Shown here one piece after another: positions 5,735-14,433 of a stretch of DNA of 35,756 nt. The notes under the pieces are model-generated. The model saw only the letters and a list, made by a program, of their open reading frames with translations. It did not search any database and was not told the DNA's origin. The position numbers and the translations under genes are program-made. Position 1 is the stretch's first letter. Each line of letters opens with the position of its first letter. The stretch spans positions 1-35,756 of the forward strand of contig NZ_BALG01000349.1 of assembly GCF_000315235.1 (NCBI RefSeq), read 5' to 3'. This DNA is from Paenibacillus popilliae ATCC 14706. Its GTDB lineage: Bacteria; Bacillota; Bacilli; Paenibacillales; Paenibacillaceae.

Positions 5735-8494
5735 ATGCAATCGAATGATACACAACCGAAGCGCAAGCTCCATACGCTTGGCAGCGCGCTGCTCGCCGTC
5801 TCGCTGACGCTGACTTCCGCGCCAATCGCCGTCTTGGCGGCAGAGTCCGGACTGACGTCGCAGACTCCATCTTCGTCCGCGGGGGTAAGCCCGGTGTTCA
5901 GCGACGTCAATTTGGGGTTCTGGGCTGAGAAGCATATACATAAGCTCGCCGCTTTGGATATTTTGAAGGGCAACAACGGCAAATTCCGCCCGAATGACGA
6001 CGTAACCCAGCAGGAAGCGATCACGATGGCGATTCGCTTCATGGGACTGCAGGGAGAATTGAACTCTTCCGATTCGGTCGCTCTTCCGGCCGACTTCAAG
6101 GTCGGCAACACTTTCAAGCCGTATGTCGTGCTTGCCTTCCAGAAGGGGCTTCTCGACAAGAACGAGGAGATGGCGAATCCGGATCCGTTGATCAGTTGGG
6201 GCGAGAAGAAGGCGACGCGCGAATGGATTACGAAAATTCTCGTGCGTGCCGTCGGCAAAGAAGAGGATGCCAAGCAGACGAAGAATAAGCAGACCTCTTT
6301 CGCCGATAATAGCAAAATTTCCCCGACTGCGCTCGGCTATGTCAATACTGCCGTCGATTTGAAGCTGGCAGCCGGCCTGAACGGCAATAAATTCGATCCG
6401 CAGGGCAAGGTCACGCGCGCGCAGCTTGCAACCTTTTTCAGCCGCGGGGAGGAGATAGCTGACATCCAGCGCGAGAATGAGTCGATTGGTTATATGATGG
6501 CGCTGACCGACAAGGAAATCCGCTTGTATGGGGAGGACGGCCAGTCTTCGACGTTCCGCCTTGATGAGAACACGATGTACTACCGGGCCGATGTGGAGGG
6601 CACGTTCAAAGCTTCCGATCTGGCGCTTTATACGAAGGTCCGCGTTATCGGCAACGGTGGAGTCGGCGCCTTCGTCGAGCAGCTTGACAGCGCGCCGCAG
6701 GTGGAAACCTCTCTAGCGACGCTGAAATACGCTGTCGGCTCGGAGAACAAGCTGTACGTGAAGCGTGACGGCACTGAGGATCTGACGGAAATCTTCTACG
6801 ATGCATCGACGTCGTTGAAAGACGCGAGCGGCAACTCAGTCCAGGCATCGCAACTGTCGACGGATAGCGTGCTTGAGATTAAGAGAGCAACCTTCACCTC
6901 CGATCGCAACGTGATCGAGATTCAAGTGAAGTCCGGCCCTGTCAACAAGTCGGACAAGGGCACGATTATCGCCGTTGATGCGACCAACCGCTCCATTACG
7001 ATAAAGCCGGAGAGCGGAAGCGAAGAGACATTCACCGTCGCTGAGGACGCGGGTGTGCGCTACAAGGATCAACTGATGAACGGAATCCAGGATTTGAAGC
7101 CGGATTCGACAATCTCCTACGTGGTCAAGAACAGCATCGTGCAGTCGATTGAACTGACGGGGCTGACGGAGAGAACGGTGACGGGCCGTCTATACGAGAA
7201 GGGCGCCGCGAAGACAAGCTTGACGATCCGCAAGGAGAACGACAAGCTGGAAGCGAACATGATCGCGCCAAACGTGGAAATCATTATGGAAGGCATCAAG
7301 GCTCCGACGTTCGAGGATCTGGTTGCCGGAGAGTTCGGCGATCGGGTGGAGCTGACGTTGAACAGCGATGATCTGGTGACGAAGATCGAAGTGCTCGATC
7401 GCAAGCTGGAGACGCTTATCGGGGTAACGGTTATCAATTATGACAGAAGGAACAATCTGTTGACCGTGATGGACGCGAACGAAGTGCCGTACGTCCTGAA
7501 ATTGACGAACGAGACCCGCTTCGAGCGCAACGGGGAGAAAGTGTATCTTGATGCTGTCGTAAGCGAGCTGCGAGACGGCAAGAAGAAAGCAAATATTCAG
7601 CTTACCGCCAATCAAGCGCTGCTGGTTCAATTCGTCAACAAGTTCGAAGGCACATTTATTTCTGCGAGCAGCGCCGCCAAGACGGTGACGCTGAAGCTGG
7701 ACAACGGCACGGCGGTTACGCTGCCTTACAAAAACAATACATTGAACGTGGCAAAATTTGATAAGTCGAGCGCGACGGTTGCCGATCTTCATAGCGGCGA
7801 TTATATCGTGGCCTACTTGACGGACGATCAGGCGACCGTCAACTCCCTGGCGCTGCGCACGATCGAGCAGTTCGAGGTGCAATCCGTCGATACGCCGCGG
7901 AACCGCATCCATCTGCGCACGTCTGGATCGACGGTAGAGGAGTTCAGTGTAGGCAGCACGTCATTCTATGATAAGGACGGCAAAAGCATCAAGCTGGCCG
8001 ATATCAAGCCGAACGAATATCTTAATGTGGTGATGGACGGCCGCAATTTCGTCGAAGCAAGAAAGGTGCAAGTGACCTATGGACGCATCGAATCGATTGA
8101 TGCTTCTACCGGGGTGCTGATGGTTCGCGACAATGAGGGCAGCGCATCGGTGCACCAGCTCGGCCAAAATCCGGTGATTCAAGTGGACGAGTCTTCCGCC
8201 AGCAGTGTCAATGCACTCAAAGTCGGCGATCGGGTCTTTGTCCGCAAGAGCGTTGACGGTCTGTGTACCGTCAATCTCATTACCGGCATGAAGAAGAGCT
8301 TTTGGAAAGTAAGCGGGGATGAACTGTACGTGAAGCGTTCGCTTGCGGAGAGCAATTTTATCTTCAACCTGGCGCCAAATGTGTATGTTCATTCCAATGG
8401 GGACAAAATTTCATTATCCACGATAAAAGAAGGCAGTGATATTATGCTCTATATCGTGAAAAAAAAGGTGGTTGAAATCGAAAGAATGTCTTAA
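5735..8494 (+). CDS. S-layer homology (SLH) domain protein
   Basis: A 919-residue exported surface protein. The signal peptide (about 1-36, ending LAA-E) precedes three SLH modules at about 55-105 (FSDV, FWAEKHIHKLAA, FRPNDDVTQQEA), 120-174 and 188-238 (FDPQGKVTRAQLATFF). Such triplets anchor proteins to pyruvylated secondary cell-wall polymer. The second module is divergent. The remaining 680 residues are beta-rich with a loose repeat of the form G-x-I-x-[AS]-[IV]-D, visible near residues 409, 560, 639, 713 and 783. I see no catalytic motif. The ATG has an AGGAAGGGG site; a strong terminator follows 17 bases after the stop. Confidence 0.85.
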   Translation: MQSNDTQPKRKLHTLGSALLAVSLTLTSAPIAVLAAESGLTSQTPSSSAGVSPVFSDVNLGFWAEKHIHKLAALDILKGNNGKFRPNDDVTQQEAITMAIRFMGLQGELNSSDSVALPADFKVGNTFKPYVVLAFQKGLLDKNEEMANPDPLISWGEKKATREWITKILVRAVGKEEDAKQTKNKQTSFADNSKISPTALGYVNTAVDLKLAAGLNGNKFDPQGKVTRAQLATFFSRGEEIADIQRENESIGYMMALTDKEIRLYGEDGQSSTFRLDENTMYYRADVEGTFKASDLALYTKVRVIGNGGVGAFVEQLDSAPQVETSLATLKYAVGSENKLYVKRDGTEDLTEIFYDASTSLKDASGNSVQASQLSTDSVLEIKRATFTSDRNVIEIQVKSGPVNKSDKGTIIAVDATNRSITIKPESGSEETFTVAEDAGVRYKDQLMNGIQDLKPDSTISYVVKNSIVQSIELTGLTERTVTGRLYEKGAAKTSLTIRKENDKLEANMIAPNVEIIMEGIKAPTFEDLVAGEFGDRVELTLNSDDLVTKIEVLDRKLETLIGVTVINYDRRNNLLTVMDANEVPYVLKLTNETRFERNGEKVYLDAVVSELRDGKKKANIQLTANQALLVQFVNKFEGTFISASSAAKTVTLKLDNGTAVTLPYKNNTLNVAKFDKSSATVADLHSGDYIVAYLTDDQATVNSLALRTIEQFEVQSVDTPRNRIHLRTSGSTVEEFSVGSTSFYDKDGKSIKLADIKPNEYLNVVMDGRNFVEARKVQVTYGRIESIDASTGVLMVRDNEGSASVHQLGQNPVIQVDESSASSVNALKVGDRVFVRKSVDGLCTVNLITGMKKSFWKVSGDELYVKRSLAESNFIFNLAPNVYVHSNGDKISLSTIKEGSDIMLYIVKKKVVEIERMS

Positions 8495-8511
8495 AATATA
8501 GTTGGAATTGA

Positions 8512-8546
8512 CCGTCCTATCCCTGTTCAGGGATGAGACGGTTTTT
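8512..8546 (+). terminator. Intrinsic terminator after the SLH gene
   Basis: CCGTC-CT-ATCCCT pairs with AGGGAT-GA-GACGG around a short loop (an internal CT/GA mismatch) and is followed by TTTTT. It ends the SLH transcript and separates it from nth. Confidence 0.85.
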
Positions 8547-8568
8547 ACCTAAGGAATGAGGGAAACCA

Positions 8569-9237
8569 TTGGCAACCAGTGCACGTGTACGCCGAATTTT
8601 GGACACGATCGCCAGCATGTATCCGGATGCGCATTGCGAGTTGATCCATTCCAATCCGTTCGAATTGACGATTGCCGTATTGTTGTCGGCCCAATGCACG
8701 GATGAGACCGTCAATAAGGTAACCGCAGACTTGTTCCGGAAGTATAAGCGTCCCGAGGATTATTTGGCGGTTCCGCTGGAGGAACTGCAGGCGGACATCC
8801 GGCGCATCGGGCTGTATCGCAACAAGGCAAGCCATATTCAGAAGCTGTGCCGCATGCTGCTCGACAAGTATGACGGCGAGGTGCCTCGGGAGCATGTCCA
8901 ATTAACCGAGCTTCCCGGTGTTGGCCGCAAGACAGCGAATGTCGTCGTCTCCAATGCGTTCGGCGTGCCGGCGATCGCGGTCGATACGCATGTGGAACGG
9001 GTAGCCAAGCGTTTGAAGTTGGCCGATGAACAGAACAGCGTGCTGGAAGTGGAGAAGAAGCTGATGCGCAAAGTTCCACGGGATGAATGGACGCTTACGC
9101 ATCACCGGCTTATCTTTTTTGGACGTTATCATTGCAAAGCGCAGTCGCCCCGATGCGAGATTTGTCCTCTCATCGATTGCTGCCGCGTGGGAAAAGCACG
9201 TATGAAAGCGACCAAACCAAGAAAGACTGGAAAATAA
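8569..9237 (+). CDS. nth: Endonuclease III (DNA glycosylase/AP lyase)
   Basis: Base-excision repair enzyme removing oxidised pyrimidines and cleaving AP sites. The 222-residue protein has the helix-hairpin-helix LPGVGRKTANVV with catalytic Lys121, the catalytic Asp139 in VDTHVERVAKRL, and the C-terminal iron-sulphur loop with spacing C-x6-C-x2-C-x5-C (CKAQSPRCEICPLIDCC). The length is normal for the family. The start is TTG at 8569, chosen because a GAGGG box lies six bases upstream and the reading begins exactly at the conserved N-terminus. A small unknown gene follows after 25 bases and shares its terminator. Confidence 0.95.
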   Translation: MATSARVRRILDTIASMYPDAHCELIHSNPFELTIAVLLSAQCTDETVNKVTADLFRKYKRPEDYLAVPLEELQADIRRIGLYRNKASHIQKLCRMLLDKYDGEVPREHVQLTELPGVGRKTANVVVSNAFGVPAIAVDTHVERVAKRLKLADEQNSVLEVEKKLMRKVPRDEWTLTHHRLIFFGRYHCKAQSPRCEICPLIDCCRVGKARMKATKPRKTGK

Positions 9238-9262
9238 AAGAATGTGAATAGGAGCGGTCGCA

Positions 9263-9529
9263 ATGAGATGCATTTCTGTCTATACGAATGATTTTGAACA
9301 GTTTTCCAATATTTACGAGACCATCATTCAGACTCCGCTGCAGGAGGATGAAGAGAAGGAAGTGGATGGCGTCACGATATACGGAGCCGGCGAGGTGCCG
9401 GCGCAATATGTGGATCGCATGCGCCAGAAACGGGAGGTCGTCGTGATGAAGGTGAAGGATTTGGACATCACCATTTTGCAGCACGGCAAGCAGTTTGAAA
9501 TTATCGTCCCTGAACAAAAAATATGGTAA
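9263..9529 (+). CDS. Conserved small protein of unknown function (88 aa)
   Basis: Starts MRCISVYTNDFEQFSNIYE behind a good AGGAG site and ends IVPEQKIW. It is acidic in the middle (EEDEEKE), has no membrane segment or signal, and looks like a small alpha/beta cytosolic fold. It follows nth by 25 bases and precedes the shared terminator, so it probably rides on the nth transcript. I do not recognise a family. It is well formed, with normal composition and a good ribosome binding site, so it is likely real. Confidence 0.7.
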   Translation: MRCISVYTNDFEQFSNIYETIIQTPLQEDEEKEVDGVTIYGAGEVPAQYVDRMRQKREVVVMKVKDLDITILQHGKQFEIIVPEQKIW

Positions 9530-9535
9530 ACTAGA

Positions 9536-9574
9536 AACCGAGTCTCTGGCAGATCCTGCCAAGGCTCGGTTTTT
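9536..9574 (+). terminator. Intrinsic terminator after nth and the 88-aa gene
   Basis: AACCGAG pairs with CTCGGTT, with a second inner stem GGCAG/CTGCC, followed by TTTTT. It lies six bases after the stop codon of the small gene. Confidence 0.85.
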
Positions 9575-9655
9575 ATGATGCTCGATGCAGTGCGGCGCAC
9601 GCTGAAATGAGATGAGTTGAAATACTTTCGATATCAAAAAGGCATCAATTTGAGG

Positions 9656-9690
9656 ATAACGCTTGCCATGTATGGAAGGGTAAGCGTTAT
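9656..9690. repeat. Inverted repeat in the 385-base gap before the ABC exporter genes
   Basis: ATAACGCTT (9656-9664) and AAGCGTTAT (9682-9690) are perfect 9-base arms around 17 bases, with CC/GG able to extend the pairing. No U-run follows, so a terminator is unlikely. It could be an operator or an RNA leader structure for the downstream ABC genes. The rest of 9575-9959 shows no gene; I see a small ACCGA/TCGGT hairpin near 9880 and no riboswitch that I recognise. Confidence 0.4.
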
Positions 9691-9959
9691 TGCACTTGTA
9701 GCGGCTAGGATCGAAGGAAATCAGATGATTTAAAAGAGAACATCGGATTCGTTCCCTGAATTCTCGAAATAGGAAGTCATAACCGGAATTACGAGCGAAT
9801 TGCCGTTTTGCCGTTGGAATGGGCCGATGATAAACTGCAATACATCTAATGAATGCGCGTTCAAAATGTGTGCCTACCGATTCGTTTCGGTGTGCCGTGT
9901 CGCCGGGGGCAGATGATTTGAGCAGTTACCACGAAAGACATCTAGAGAGGAGAAGTCGG

Positions 9960-11730
9960 ATGAACGTCTTCAAACAGCTCGGATCGTTCTACTGGCCCAA
10001 ACGAGGCCTGCTCTTCGCATCGGTGTTTTGCTTGATTGTTGCGACGGCGCTCGGATTGGTTTATCCCAATCTGCTGCGTATTCTCATCGACGACGTGATA
10101 GCAAAAAAGCAGTTCGAATCGGTGCCTTGGCTGGCAATAACGGTCGTTGTCGTTGTCAGTATCAAAGGCACTTTGCAATTTTTTCACGGATTTTTTGGCG
10201 GACGCCTGGGGAATCATGTAGCCTATGAAATGAGAGGCGCCTGCTATCGCAAACTGCAATTTTTATCATTCCGCTATTATGACAAGGCAAGAACGGGCGA
10301 CCTGATGTCTCGCCTGACAGCCGATTTGGAAGCGATTCGCAACTTCATCGGGTTCGGGTTCGCTCAGATCCTGAACATGGTTCTGATGGTGGTTTCTGGC
10401 TCGGCGATGATGTTCTCGATCGATTGGGGGTTAACGCTAACCACCCTCGTCTCTATTCCGTTTCTCGTGTTCGTTGCCTTCCGCTTCGAAGCGAGAATTC
10501 ATCCGGCTTTCCGGGAAATGCGGATTGCCTTTAGCCAATTGACGACAGCGGTCCAGGAGAATATTACCGGCGTGCGCACGGTCAAATCGTTCGCGCGCGA
10601 AAGCCATGAAGTCGATAAGTTCTCCGATCGGAACGAGACGTACAAGGCAAACCAAATCTATGCATCGACCTTGTGGGGACGCTATTTTCCGTTAATGGAA
10701 ATGCTCGCCTGCTTCTGCATCGTCCTCCTTATTGCAGTGGGGGGAACCAAGGTTATCAACCGTTCCATGTCGCTTGGTGAATTGGTATCGTTCTTTAGCA
10801 TGATCTGGTACATTATCGGGCCCATGTGGGGCGTAGGCTTCCATATTAACAACTATACGCAATCGAAAGCGTCCGGTGAACGGGTGCTGGAGCTGCTGGA
10901 TACGCCGGTAGACGTTGAGAGCCAGCAAGATGCGATTGTGCTCGATGACAGCCAGGTCAAAGGCCATATCCTGTTCAATGACGTGACATTCCGCTATGAT
11001 GACGATGCGGACGCCATCTGCAATGTGACGATGGATGCACAGCCCGGAAAGGTCATCGGCCTGCTCGGTGGAACCGGTTCGGGGAAGACAACGATGATCC
11101 AGTTGCTGATGCGGGCCTATGATGTGAACCAAGGCAGCATTTTACTGGATGGACAAGATATCCGCAAGCTGGACATTCGAAGCCTGCGGAGCCAGATGGC
11201 GGCCGTATTTCAGGAGACGTTCTTGTTCTCATCTTCCATTTACAATAATATCGCCTACGGGTGCGATGATGCGACGATGGAAGATGTCATTCGGGTAGCC
11301 AAGCTGTCCAAGGCGCATGACTTCATCATGGAGCTTCCGCTCGGCTACGATACGATTGTCGGGGAACGCGGGCTCGGCCTCTCCGGAGGCCAGAAGCAGC
11401 GGATCGCGATCGCGCGCGCTGCTGAAGGATCCGAAGGTGCTTATTTTGGACGATGCGACCAGTGCTGTAGACATGGAGACCGAGCATGAGATTCAAGCCG
11501 GCTTCCAAGCGGTGATGAAGGGGCGTACGGTGTTCATCATTGCGCACCGCATTTCGTCTCTGCGTCATGCAGATGAGATTATTGTCCTCGACAAGGGTGA
11601 GATGATTCAACGCGGCACGCATGACGAGTTGATTCAGGTGCCGGGCACCTATCAGGATATCTATCAAATTCAATATGCAGACCAGTTGCAGGGCGCTGCG
11701 GCAGGCATAAGAGAGAAGGTGCGAGTATGA
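9960..11730 (+). pseudogene. ABC exporter half-transporter (degenerate-site subunit), frameshifted
   Basis: Fused membrane and ATPase half of a type IV ABC exporter, of the kind found as YfiB/YfiC-like or BmrCD-like pairs. The start is the ATG at 9960 (GAGAGGAG site); upstream in-frame codons lack such a site. Six membrane spans precede the NBD with Walker A GGTGSGKTT, Q-loop and LSGGQKQR. The frame then breaks near 11412-11419 in a GC-repeat: the expected ALLKDP reads as AAEGSE. The correct frame resumes with LLKDPKVLILDDATSAVD, an H-loop (IIAHRIS) and a stop at 11730. Two bases appear missing. Asp replaces the catalytic Glu (LDDA), as in the degenerate site of heterodimeric exporters. Either a true mutation or a sequencing error. 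Confidence 0.8.
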
Positions 11731-13424
11731 GCGCGATGAACGAAGCGGCTGCCGCCGGCCCGGAGGGGCGGGAGCATTCGCAGGATACGGCACAGACGCG
11801 ATCACGGTTCGTCTATCAGGATGACGAGCTCATCGAGAAGCCGTTCAACTGGGCCCAGATGCGCCGCTTGCTCGTCTATATGAAGCCATACCGCAAGCAG
11901 CTGCTTCCGGTGCTCATCATCATGACGGTGCTTGGCACCGTTACGAAGCTGGCGATTCCGTTCCTCATCAGCTATGCGATTGACCATGCGATACAACCGG
12001 TCGGCTCCTTTCATTTCTATGATAAGCGTCCGGCGGGTTCCGTACTCGTTCGCATTACCAACGACGTCAACTCGCTACAGGATCTGTTCACGAACGGCGC
12101 CGTAAATACCCTTGTTGACTGCTTGCAGTTGCTCGGGATTATCATCATCTTGCTGTTCCTCAATGTACAGCTGGCGGTCGCCGTTATGGTTACGGTCCCG
12201 ATCATGTTCCTGATCTCGACCAAGCTGCGTAAAAAGATCCGCTTCGCCTGGCAGGATGTTCGCATAAAGCAGTCGCGCATCAACTCCCACTTGAACGAAG
12301 CGATTCAAGGAATCCGGGTTACGCAGGCGTACACGCAAGAACAAGCGAACATGGAATATTTCGAGCACATGAACCAGGTTAACAAGAAATCATGGGATCG
12401 GGCGTCCGCCATGAACCAATCGTTCGGACCGATCATCGAGGTGACGAGCGCTGTCGGATCGTTCATCCTGTTCATGCTCGGCTCGCATCTCGTGCAGACC
12501 GGGGCGATTACGGTCGGCGTTCTGTTCGCCTTTGCGCAGTATATCGGGAACTTCTGGGAGCCGATCAACCGGCTCGGCCAGATGTATTCGCAGATGCTGA
12601 TCGCGATGGCTTCGTCGGAGCGCATCTTTGAATTCATGGATGAGTGCCCGACCATCGCGGAGAAGGAGCAGGCACGGAAGTTGCCAGAAGTGTGCGGCGA
12701 CATTAGCTTCGAAAACATTGTGTTCGAATACGAGCAAGGCCGCCCGGCGCTGAGCAACATCTCGCTGTCCGCCAGAACGGGCGAATCGATTGCTCTCGTC
12801 GGCCATACCGGCTCCGGGAAAAGCACCATCATCAGCCTGCTCAGCCGGTTCTATGATCCGACGAAAGGCCGCGTGCTCGTGGACGGCATCGATATTCGGG
12901 ATGTGACGCTGGAAAGTCTTCGCTCCCAGATCGGCATCGTGCTGCAGGATACGTTCATCTTCTCGGGCACGATTCGCGACAATATCCGCTTTGGGCGGCT
13001 TGATGCGACGGATGCGGAAATTGAAGCGGCCGCCAAAGCGGTGTTCGCTCATGACTTCATTATCAAGCTGAAGGACGGCTATGACACCGAGGTGCAGGAG
13101 CGGGGCAATCTGCTCTCCATGGGACAGCGACAATTGCTCTCGTTCGCCCGGGCGCTGCTGGCGAATCCGCGCATCCTTATTCTGGACGAGGCGACAGCCA
13201 GCATCGACACCGAGACCGAACTGAAAATCCAGGGGGCGCTAATGACGCTGCTGCAGGGCCGGACTTCGTTCATCATTGCCCATAGGCTCTCGACGATTCG
13301 CCACTGCGATAACATCATCGTCCTGGATCATGGGGTGATTCAGGAGCAGGGCACCCATCAAGAACTGATGGCCAAGCAAGGAACTTACTACGGCCTCGTC
13401 GCCGCCCAATACAAGTATATGTAA
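11727..13424 (+). CDS. ABC exporter half-transporter (catalytic subunit), TM2 region missing
   Basis: Partner of the preceding subunit; its ATG overlaps that stop by four bases (ATGA). The NBD is complete: Walker A GHTGSGKST, a variant signature LSMGQRQ, Walker B ILILDEA with the catalytic Glu, and AHRLS. In heterodimers, a canonical Walker B with a variant signature complements a partner with the opposite pattern, as here. The 565-residue protein is short: TM1 (LLPVLIIMTVLGTV through SYAIDHAI) is followed after four residues by SFHFYDKRPAGS. The paralogue just upstream has 55 residues between the equivalent points, containing TM2. An in-frame deletion of about 50 residues would leave five spans and probably abolish transport. 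Confidence 0.85.
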   Translation: MSAMNEAAAAGPEGREHSQDTAQTRSRFVYQDDELIEKPFNWAQMRRLLVYMKPYRKQLLPVLIIMTVLGTVTKLAIPFLISYAIDHAIQPVGSFHFYDKRPAGSVLVRITNDVNSLQDLFTNGAVNTLVDCLQLLGIIIILLFLNVQLAVAVMVTVPIMFLISTKLRKKIRFAWQDVRIKQSRINSHLNEAIQGIRVTQAYTQEQANMEYFEHMNQVNKKSWDRASAMNQSFGPIIEVTSAVGSFILFMLGSHLVQTGAITVGVLFAFAQYIGNFWEPINRLGQMYSQMLIAMASSERIFEFMDECPTIAEKEQARKLPEVCGDISFENIVFEYEQGRPALSNISLSARTGESIALVGHTGSGKSTIISLLSRFYDPTKGRVLVDGIDIRDVTLESLRSQIGIVLQDTFIFSGTIRDNIRFGRLDATDAEIEAAAKAVFAHDFIIKLKDGYDTEVQERGNLLSMGQRQLLSFARALLANPRILILDEATASIDTETELKIQGALMTLLQGRTSFIIAHRLSTIRHCDNIIVLDHGVIQEQGTHQELMAKQGTYYGLVAAQYKYM

Positions 13425-13593
13425 GGGTCTTGTTCATTGCAGAGAAGAAGGGGCTCGTTTGCAAATCGGAACGCGAACAGGTATTCTAATACCATATCGC
13501 ATGTATTGTCATTCGCATGGCTGAATACGTAACAAGTCGGCTGTCTTTAGTCGGAGAACCGGAGTACCCGGGCAATGCTGAGGGAGGATGGAT

Positions 13594-14409
13594 ATGCAAC
13601 GCAGACCGATCTCACAATTATGGAGTTGGTTATTTATATTCGGGTGTTTAGCTACGGTTCTGCTGATCATCGGTTTTGGCTTCGGGGTAGCGGATATTTT
13701 GCGTCCGGCGTCCGTACCGTTCACGGATAAGCCGGAGATGAAGCTGCCGTCTGTGGAGGAGACGAGCCGATCGAAGGAACTGCTGATTGCGTCGCTGGGC
13801 GATTCGCTGACGAGAGGCACCGGCGACCCTACGGGAGAGGGTTATGTGCGCCGGACGGTCTCCTTGTTGCAGGAAGGTACGGATAAGCCGGTCACGCTGC
13901 TTAATAATATGGGGATCAACGGCTTGAGGGCAGAACAGTTAGCCGAACGCATGGAGCAGGAGAGTACCGGGTACGTGCTGAAGAAGGCGAATGTCATATT
14001 GCTGACGATTGGCGGCAACGATCTGTTCCAAAGCGCCCAGAGCGAGCAGATGAGCCCATCCGCGATGGATGAGCGCACGCTGCTGGCGAAGACCGAGAAA
14101 GGGACGGCCGATTTGCAGCGCATTTTGGAGGGCATCCGCCGTTGGAACAAGGATGCGCTTATCGTATATATCGGACTCTATAATCCCTTTGCGGATCTGA
14201 AGGAAATGAGGCAGATTGGGAATACGGTCGTGCAAAAGTGGAACGATGAGGCGTTTCGCATCATCAACCAGGACGAGAACATGCTGCTCGTACCAACGTT
14301 CGACTTGTTCCAGCACAATAACCGAAGTTATTTGTCTTCGGATCATTTTCACCCGAACGGGGAAGGCTATCAAGCGATTGCGGAGCGCATCGTCCAGAGC
14401 ATCCGGTAA
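13594..14409 (+). CDS. SGNH/GDSL-type hydrolase, membrane-anchored
   Basis: A 271-residue esterase/lipase-like protein. An N-terminal membrane anchor (about residues 11-32) is followed by the SGNH blocks: block I LIASLGDSLTRG with nucleophile Ser71, a Gly in the NNMGINGLRAEQL block, block III LTIGGNDLF, and block V SSDHFHPNGEGY with the catalytic Asp and His. All four are intact. The ATG at 13594 is preferred because the GGGAGG site lies seven bases before it but directly abuts the ATG at 13588. Related Bacillus proteins act on acyl or acetyl esters at the envelope; the substrate here is unknown. An ABC-2 pair follows 24 bases later. Confidence 0.88.
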   Translation: MQRRPISQLWSWLFIFGCLATVLLIIGFGFGVADILRPASVPFTDKPEMKLPSVEETSRSKELLIASLGDSLTRGTGDPTGEGYVRRTVSLLQEGTDKPVTLLNNMGINGLRAEQLAERMEQESTGYVLKKANVILLTIGGNDLFQSAQSEQMSPSAMDERTLLAKTEKGTADLQRILEGIRRWNKDALIVYIGLYNPFADLKEMRQIGNTVVQKWNDEAFRIINQDENMLLVPTFDLFQHNNRSYLSSDHFHPNGEGYQAIAERIVQSIR

Positions 14410-14433
14410 GGAGCCCGTAAGAGGAGGAAGCTT

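Noticed and set aside
7190-7912. A 240-residue minus-strand open frame in the SLH gene
   Set aside because: Antisense to a coherent SLH protein; no RBS or motif.
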